Shown here one piece after another: positions 57,404-64,000 of a DNA stretch of 64,000 bases. This DNA is from Trebouxia sp. TZW2008. Lineage: Eukaryota > Chlorophyta > Trebouxiophyceae > Trebouxiales > Trebouxiaceae. The DNA lies in NCBI GenBank assembly GCA_002118135.1, contig BDIU01000051.1, positions 186,001 to 250,000 on the forward strand, in the 5' to 3' direction. Position 1 is the stretch's first letter. The number at the start of each line of letters is the position of its first letter. The position numbers and the translations under genes are program-made. The notes under the pieces are model-generated. The model did not search any database. It had not been told where the DNA came from and saw nothing but the letters and a program-made list of their open reading frames with translations.

Positions 57404-60400
57404 TCAAACAGTGGCAGGGCCAGCAGCAGGGATCAGGGCTGCAACTTCTGGCCGATCTCTGTTCTTGCGCTTATAGTAGATGACTTGGCACACAATGGAG
57501 AAGTCCAGTATGGCTGAGCCCATGGCTTCCAGCAACCATGGCAGCTTAGGAACCACAAACTCCCGAGCTGTGCTCCTACACACATTGATAACAACAAACA
57601 GTAAGCTCATGACATGAGCACGCTTATCAAATGAGCTATTCAGTAGCAAACCAATGCAATTGTCTTGCAAGTGCTTGATGTTTAAATTCCAAATAAGGAT
57701 GCTGTGGATATGGCGACAGTGTCCTTGAGCAAATGCAACAAAACGTTGAAATGACAAGTACTAGCACTGTGTTGCCACTCAAGTGCTCACTCATGTGTCC
57801 TCAGGTACGCAGAGTCTTGGTTTGTGATGCACCATGTGATTCTGCAAGTCCATAATGCCATAACCGCCCCTGCACGGGGAGCTGGCCACTGACCCTGCTG
57901 CCAGGCATAAATGCACAAAATCAAGACCAAGAACCAGCACATGGCCTGCATGAAAGGACTGCAAAGGATTGCAGTCTCATCCAACCCACCTGACAAACAT
58001 GCTGGCCATGTTTGTGTTGCATCCTGACCCAACAGTACAAACACAAACAAGCACGCTGCTTTCCCATAAAAGGGCATAAATTGCACATTGGGACTAACCT
58101 GACAAAGATGCTGGCCACATATGTGGTGCTGCCAAGCACCAGCAGCACAAACATAGGCAAGGACAGCCCAGTTGTCATGCCGCGCCGGTAGTTCTTGGCC
58201 AGCTGTGGAATGCGTGAACCCACATAGGAGAAAGTCATGATCCAGCCAAGCAGGGAGCCTAATATGACTGATACCTTGCCTGCAGAACAGCACCAAGTCT
58301 TGGTCTTTGTGTGTGGTTCTTGACCAACTGTGGAATGCGTGAACCCGCATAGTAGAATGTCATGACCCAACCGAGCAGCGATCCCAGCACAACTGATAGC
58401 TCACCTGCAAACAAGCAATCTACTATCATGCGCCTACAAGTTACAGTTTGCAATTCAAAAATTCAGTTGCCAGTTTGTACATGGATTTACCCAGCCCCAC
58501 AGTGAGTTGTGTGGTACCAACTGGTAGTCCTTATCAGCGGTGGAATGTGAGAATCAACATAGGAGAATGTCATGCCCAAGCCAAGCAGTGAGCCTAATCT
58601 GACTGCTAGCTTACCTGCAGTCAAACCAAAAACTGCCTGACAGCTTGTGTTGGTCAACACAGAAAGAAAAAAAGAAAAGAAAAGTCTATGCCATCATAGG
58701 CGTCTTAGCAGGAGTCTCTGTCTGTAGAGGCATTACCATCGACAGTTTACACTTTGCAACTGATGGGTTGAAATTTGTTTTTGATTTATTGATAGACTCA
58801 GCCCATGAAGTTGATGTGACCAATAGCTTGCCTGCAGAGAAGCAGTGAGACAAGTGATATGTGCATGACCAACCTGCATGCATCCTTGTATCGCATGAGC
58901 TGTGTACACCTGACAACAGCACCAAAATGGAGAGTCATCACCACATCAACAACATCACCATGCACAGTGCATTAGCATGTAACAAGCACACCATGACAGC
59001 GTATCACCATGTGTACATCTTCATCACGCATGGTGCACAAGTATGTCTCACTTGCTGATGAAGCATCTGCATCTGACAGCAGCACTCGACCAGAACTAAT
59101 ACCGTGGTAAGCTGCAGGGTTTGTTCCTGTTTGAAGCCCTAGCCTGACAGACTGAAAATCTGTCATTTGGGTTGTCGAAGCCAGAGGCAGCCCAAGGGTC
59201 ACCACCCCACAGCCCAACAGCATTAAACCTGTGAAAGTCAACTTTAGTGAAGCATTTTGGGTCACAGTCAAGCTTGTCAGAAGAAGGTGCATATGCACAA
59301 CGTTACAGCATCGATATTGTCTTGCAGAGCATTGATGTGTAATTGCAATTTTTGCTGGCATGCAACTTAGACAAGACATACAGCGCAGATCATTACATGT
59401 AGTCCCAGCTCTTAGCAATCTCAAGCAAGCTGTATAAATTTGGCCTAACAGATCAGCAATGCATGTGCATGACTGCAATTGAGCTTGCAAGCCCGCTGCC
59501 ATTGTGACTTTGAGTCATCAAATGCAATGGCAGCAATGCTTCAAGGGCATGTAGAACTGTATTGCTGAGCACTCGAGCTCAGACTTCCTTCTACGGCCGT
59601 ATCAGAGCACTGTTGGTAATCAGGTTCCACACACTGGAGTGATGCTGCTTTTGAAAACTTCCACTGACCTGTTGATAGGCTGTTTAGGTAGCGGCTTGAA
59701 GGCACAGTGTTGATGTATTGATCATCAGACTGATTACTCTGTGGCATGTGTTCACCCGCATGAAGGGGCAGGTTGTTAGGGCTTGCTTGGCCGTCTTCCT
59801 GTATTGTTTGTGCTGTGTGTCCCAGAAGTTGATCTGCTTGCTGTTGTTGCAGTGGCTCAATATCCAGGGTCTTGAGTGTGCGGCGGGCCCGCCAGTAGTT
59901 GTAGTAAATATTTTGGAAGTTCAGGATGCCGTCACATGTGCAGAACAGGATTGCCATCATGTACTGTGTTGGCATCTGCATCCAACAAGTCAAAAAACAC
60001 ACTTGTATTGGGCTGTCATTTCAAAAGTGTGAGTTGCTTGCATCAGACATGAAAGCGTGTAACTTACAGCGCCTGTCAAGCAAAGTCCAACCAGGTTACA
60101 AGCATCTCCCAGGCTCCAGACCACAATCATGCCAGCTGATAGTCCCTCTGAGCTGCCGCTCATACAATTCAGTGCTATTTGTGGCAGGAAGCAGTTTGCA
60201 AAGAAAAGGACGGACGAGATGCCAAACAAGAAAGAGACAAGATCCTGCAGATTGTCAGCAGACACGTTGCTTCCGGCTGCTTGCGACGAATTGCCAGACG
60301 CATGCTTCCGCTTTTGATACCTTGTCTGAGCAAACGCAGTCGTCAAACGCTTTGGCCCATTCGGCACATCCCGGGCCGCAAATGACCATCTAAACGCGCT

Positions 60401-60442
60401 ACAAACGTACCAACTATGCAGGTGTTCTCGGTCTTGCAGCAC
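57404..60442 (-). CDS. PQ-loop repeat membrane transporter (PQLC2/Ypq type), 403-aa model
   Basis: Seven-helix vacuolar/lysosomal transporter family, often for cationic amino acids; the substrate here is unproven. Five exons join in phase: 60442-60068, 59975-59669, 59228-59052, 58279-58099, 57575-57404. The first PQ loop lies in SVLFFANCFLPQIALN, followed by SSEGLSAGMIVVWSLGDACN, typical of the family. A long polar loop with Gln runs separates the two halves. The second PQ loop is in MTFSYVGSRIPQLAKNYRR with MTTGLSLPMFVLLVLG. The last helix pair is LPWLLEAMGSAILDFSIVCQ. The first ATG is uncertain because about 60 residues precede the first helix without motifs. The gene is divergent from the paralogue at 61771 and converges with the ATPase. 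Confidence 0.83.
57987..58055 (-). repeat. Donor-side copy of PQ-loop exon 4
   Basis: On the minus strand, ATGGCCAGCATGTTTGTCAG followed by GTGGGT repeats the exon-4 end GTGGCCAGCATCTTTGTCAG followed by GTTAGT. The preceding 40 bases also match. Confidence 0.85.
58300..58835 (-). repeat. Three acceptor-side copies of PQ-loop exon 4
   Basis: Upstream of exon 4 (58279), copies at 58406-58300 (SVVLGSLLGWVMTFYYAGSR and IPQL intact), 58620-58520 (RLGSLLGLGMTFSYVDSH) and a remnant at 58835-58785 each follow a CTGCAG or CCTGCAG acceptor. Similarity falls with distance from the working exon. Confidence 0.92.
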
Positions 60443-61770
60443 AACTGGCGACGCGTTGCAAGGGTCGATCTGCTGCAGGGGCGGTCGTGTACATGCGAAG
60501 CAGTGGTGTAAACGTGAAGCTGCTACAGCAAATTTTGTAGCAAGCTACATGTTGCCAAGTCCGTGCATGTCTCGTGAAGCGCAACGCGCAGCGCTAATCA
60601 GATTCGTTTGACCGTTTGCACTGTGGTCTCGGAGCGTGTCGCAGAGAATGACACATCTGTAGTCATCAGTGGTAGTCTGTAATCATGCAAATTGCTAATC
60701 TGCGACACCATTCACATCTAAGTTGATGTACATGCCGCACAACGCCGCACAGAGTATAGTCATTACGTTTGTCGCTGCTGAGGCTACTGCAACTGTATCA
60801 AGCTGAAATCTGACTGAAGCTGTCCCCAAGTGTTTGATGACAGGTGTTTGCTAGACAATGCAGCACGTTTTAAGCTTCGAAATGAGGTTTGTAGCACTTG
60901 CTCAATTTTGTAGGCTCAGTCCAGTTTTTGAAACATTTGAGCGTGCCATAAAGATGAAATACGCAAGCGGGTTGCATGCATGATTGCATGTCACTCAGTC
61001 AATCACAAACAATAGATGCATCATGTCTACAACCCTAGATAGTAGACTAGATAGCAGCGGTTTGCAGATAAAAAAGCTGGAAATGCTCGCGAACATTTAC
61101 TGAGTGATGAAAAGAATTGTTTGATTGATTGATTAACCTTGTTTGACTGAAAGCCACTTAGAAAGGGACCATCCAAGAATTCACTTGGCTGGCTTTGGCG
61201 TTCAAGCCAGAGAATGTAGCTTACAAGACAAAAGTCGAGTGCCTGCAGCCTAAAATTCTGATCTGACTGAGCAGCCACTGACGACTGTAGCGTCGACTTG
61301 CTGATCTGTTGTTTGAACATATTGTCAGACCTCAGGCTTGGAACTACAGCGCAGCGTCATTTGCATGCACGACCGTTGCACCTGAGCGCACACTTGTCTA
61401 CATGAACACGGTGCGTTCGAGATGTCCCGGATCGGAGAGACCTGCGGGTGCTGTGACTTCAAGCATCCTTGTCAGACAACTTGAAGCTGTCCTTTTTGCA
61501 GAAAAACTTGACATACCACTGCTTGAGCTTATACAAGGACGCGGAGGATTATTGACTGCCTACAACAAAAGGTTCAGACGGTCAGCACACGTCAACTGTG
61601 GTCAAGTGGTCTGTGAGCAGAGCAAAGCAGTACAGCTTGGTTTGCAAAGGCCTTCAGGACCAGACACACCAGGAGCCAAAGCATCAGCGGCAGCAGTCAA
61701 GTGTCAAGCATCAGAAGCAGCATTTGCAGCTGCTATTTGTTTCACACTCTCAGCACAGTCCATCAGCTGA
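60443..61770. promoter_or_regulatory. CpG-rich divergent promoter region (PQ-loop / paralogue)
   Basis: CpG-dense at about 60440-60700 (GGCGACGCGTTGC, GCGCAACGCGCAGCGC) and again at about 61375-61445. Between them (61105-61175) lies TTGTTTGATTGATTGATT, then GGGACCATCCAAGAATTC. This matches the sequence upstream of the 333-aa gene. A 153-codon frame at 61309-61770 probably reflects CpG-rich 5' UTR rather than protein. Confidence 0.55.
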
Positions 61771-64000
61771 ATGGGCCCTTCAAAGAAAGGGAAGGCCGGT
61801 CACAAAACCAAAGGCACCGGGAAGGTACAGGGAGAGATCAAGGCATTCAGACACTCCCAGCCTCAGGTGAGCAAGTCAGATCTTGTCACAATGTCGTATT
61901 GCGCTCAAGATCTATGATGAACTAAGTGCAAAGTGCCGTACAAGCAAATGCACAGGTGCAAATCAGCAGTTGCATTTATGCTAGCCCCAGCAATGCACCA
62001 TTTGGTTTCTATACCAATAGGTGCTAACATCATGGCTCAGCTGCAGCTGCTGATTGCACCTGTGCATACCCAGTCGCTGGGTGTCAAAGCCTGCCTAGCT
62101 CGCATTTGTAATGTATGAATGAATGCAGCTGCTGCCACATGAGAGGATGTCAGTTGTTGAGTCCTATTGGGAGAGCTTGAGGGATGAGCAGAGGGTGGAG
62201 CTACTCAGCGTAGACTTGAAGGATGTCAGGCTCAGAGCAGCCAAGCTTACTGACAAGGCCAAGAAGCATGCAGGTAGGATTGCTGTGAAGATGAACTTTG
62301 TTTGGGCAGTTACCAGGTACAAAGGCCAGAGGTAAACCCAGGGACACTTGGCAGACAGCATGTGTACAGGGACCGCCGTTCCCTCCGTGTTCAATACAAG
62401 TGGTGTAGGTTATCATAGGACTAAACTGGTTGAAGACAGTTGATTTCTCCAGTACGTATCAGTTGGGCCTGCTGAGGCTGTCTAGCATGCGCTATGGAGT
62501 GAATGAAATCTTCCTGCTGCAGCGTTTCTCTGCTGAAAGCCATCATTCATACGCATGCATCTGCGACAGAGGCTGCTGCTGAGCCATGCAGCAATCTGGC
62601 AAACAAAACTTCTGTTCAGTTGATGCATGCTCAAATGCCTGTTGCTGAGCTACAGATGACGACAGCAGTCAGGATTTGCTTGACACCAAGTTTTGCAGCT
62701 GAACCTTGGGAAGCACAAAGTTGCACAAAGTATGTAGCTTCTTTGTCACTCAGCTTGCATTAAAACATTTCTCAGACTGGCAGACTTGATTTGAATCACA
62801 TCTGTACGGATTTGCAGTATCCAGGCAAGTAGTGTGGCAAAGCTGCATGTGAACTCCTGACTGGCACCTGCTAACGTACCCACCACATACCTGCTAATCG
62901 AAGAGCATTTTGCCGTATACTTGTGGCCCTACGACAAGGTGCTGACAATGAAGCGTCCGGCTCAGGGCGACAAAGAGCAGCTTGTGAATGAGGAAGTGCA
63001 GCTCAACACCCTGTGCCTGCAGAGATGGTTGTCGCACTGCTGAGCTTCCATTACATTGGTTCATGTCTGCGGAGCCATGTGCTGAGTCCGCAGTCATGGT
63101 CTGATGTTACAGAAACCCAGCTGTGCAAGAAAAAAAGCAGAAAAAAGCTACGCCATGAGGCGTGTGTGAGAGGCTTCAAACAGACCGAGGCATACCTTTA
63201 TAGCTATGCAATAACCTCTGCATAAAACAGGAACACCCCCATGCAAATTCGTAATTAGCCAGCCTGGCAAGCCAGCTGCCAAATCCACCTGCCATTTATG
63301 CAAACAGTGCAATGATGACAGCATGAGCGCCTATCATCAGTCACAACTATCCCATCACAATTCCACTCAGAATTGGAAAAAGCAATATAAACTGCAGGCG
63401 TTTGCAAATGCAATGTGTGCCAAACGGGCTGACTTCGCACAGGTCAGCTTTCTACTGATTCCTGCTCTCAAAGCAGCCTCATGAAAAAGAGGCTCCTGCT
63501 GAGACGCCTCACGGCATAGCCTTTTCTTTTCATTGTTTTTCTTTCCTTGTTCTTTTGTTTGAAATGGAACAAATGCAAGTGTGTTGGCAGTGCGTCAAGC
63601 GTGGTGAGCTGCTGAGCTACATGATGGAGGCGCTATTGCCGACTGTTCAGAGCTGGGCCTGGATGGCATCTTAGAGAAGGGCGTTAAGCGGCTGCTGGAG
63701 GAGTCAACTTGGAAGCTGTGGCAATGGCCGCCGGAGGACAAGGTCTTCTTCAATGCTGACTCTTTCAGGTGATTCCTAGCCTGTGCTATACCAGCTTCAA
63801 CGGTTCTGCAAGGCTTGCTGAAACATTCAGGTGATTTGCCTGCCTGTGATGGTTTTGTGTGCTCTGCCAGTCCACATGCTGGTCAAGGTCCTGCTGGTAT
63901 CATGAGACAATGCTATGGCAAGGCTTGCTGGTTGACTGTTGACCCATCAGCATGACGATGATGCACGGTCTGCAAAGCGATGCACTGCAGACAAATAGTC
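61771..64000 (+). CDS. Paralogue of the 333-aa unidentified protein, 5' part only
   Basis: Function unknown. Three exons are visible: 61771-61866, 62129-62273 and 63630-63768; the gene runs off the window. Exon 1 (96 nt) and exon 2 (145 nt) have exactly the lengths of the copy at 41108. Exon 3 is 139 versus 142 nt, with the same phases. The products align: MGPSKKGKAGHKTKG with MAPPKKGKTGHKNKS; LLPHERMSVVESYWESLRDE with LLPHERKSIVESWWESLSDE (about 38 of 48 residues of exon 2 identical by eye); ESTWKLWQWPPED with KSTWKLWQWSPEG. Exon 3's donor (TTTCAGGTGATT) is copied once at about 63829. A frame at 62880-63040 (EEHFAVYLWPYDKV) looks protein-like but does not fit the model. Confidence 0.75.

Noticed and set aside
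61309..61770. 153-codon plus-strand frame directly before the paralogue's ATG
   Set aside because: No motif. The upstream homology with the 41-kb gene lies at nucleotide level and does not preserve this frame, so it is more likely 5' UTR/promoter with few stops because of high CpG.
62880..63040. Extra exon of the paralogue (EEHFAVYLWPYDKV frame)
   Set aside because: Exons at 62273 and 63630 join in phase without it, and the 41-kb copy has no counterpart; left unassigned.
1..64000. CRISPR array, operon or phage-like defence island
   Set aside because: The repeats are exon-derived or simple, genes are intron-rich and eukaryotic, and no spacer/repeat pattern or bacterial gene was seen.

Overview
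This window looks like nuclear DNA of a green alga (chlorophyte, possibly trebouxiophyte). Genes are rich in GT-AG introns. The protein repertoire is plant/alga-like: a plant-type GT31 galactosyltransferase, an ITPK, an RH3/RH7/DDX21-like helicase and a U-box protein. It also carries a P5B ATPase, a type known from algae and animals but not from flowering plants. TGTAA motifs follow two genes. All gene models were built by eye from frame continuity, splice signals and remembered family motifs; no search was run. Six models (ITPK, RCC1, NDUFAF6, GT31, the 333-aa unknown protein, PQ-loop) close with every intron phase consistent from ATG to stop. The ATPase model is also phase-consistent, but one small N-terminal exon is unresolved.

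Layout. Positions 1-6773 hold mostly decayed repeats: a TGGGTCA-rich stretch, a 28-bp triplet repeat, a tRNA-like tandem repeat, and a CAGCTG ladder from 3.7 to 5.5 kb. A possible broken coiled-coil gene lies at 6.8-8.4 kb (+). The C-terminal half of a DEAD-box helicase is at 8.7-12.05 kb (-); its N-terminal half was not found. ITPK is at 15.07-20.33 kb (+), converging on an RCC1-repeat gene at 20.68-27.32 kb (-). NDUFAF6-like is at 27.78-30.96 kb (+), converging on a GT31 galactosyltransferase at 31.16-33.51 kb (-). Next come a U-box gene at 34.65-35.83 kb (-), a 333-aa unidentified protein at 36.14-41.11 kb (-), the P5B ATPase at 42.10-55.66 kb (+) and a PQ-loop transporter at 57.40-60.44 kb (-). 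The start of a paralogue of the 333-aa protein runs off the right edge from 61.77 kb (+).

Most neighbours alternate between head-to-head pairs, which share CpG-rich promoter regions, and tail-to-tail pairs. Gene bodies and introns look poor in CpG and rich in TG/CA, as expected of a CpG-methylated genome.

The most striking feature is that nearly every multi-exon gene carries tandem, decayed partial copies of its own exons inside its introns. Copies upstream of the working exon keep the acceptor and the first part of the exon. Copies downstream keep the last part of the exon and the donor. The ATPase is the extreme case: the exon with the CGDGxND hinge motif is present three times, a TM exon has a roughly 141-bp acceptor-side ladder, and an exon end plus donor has grown into a roughly 110-bp minisatellite. 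The genes are not an operon or pathway; they look like unrelated housekeeping genes.
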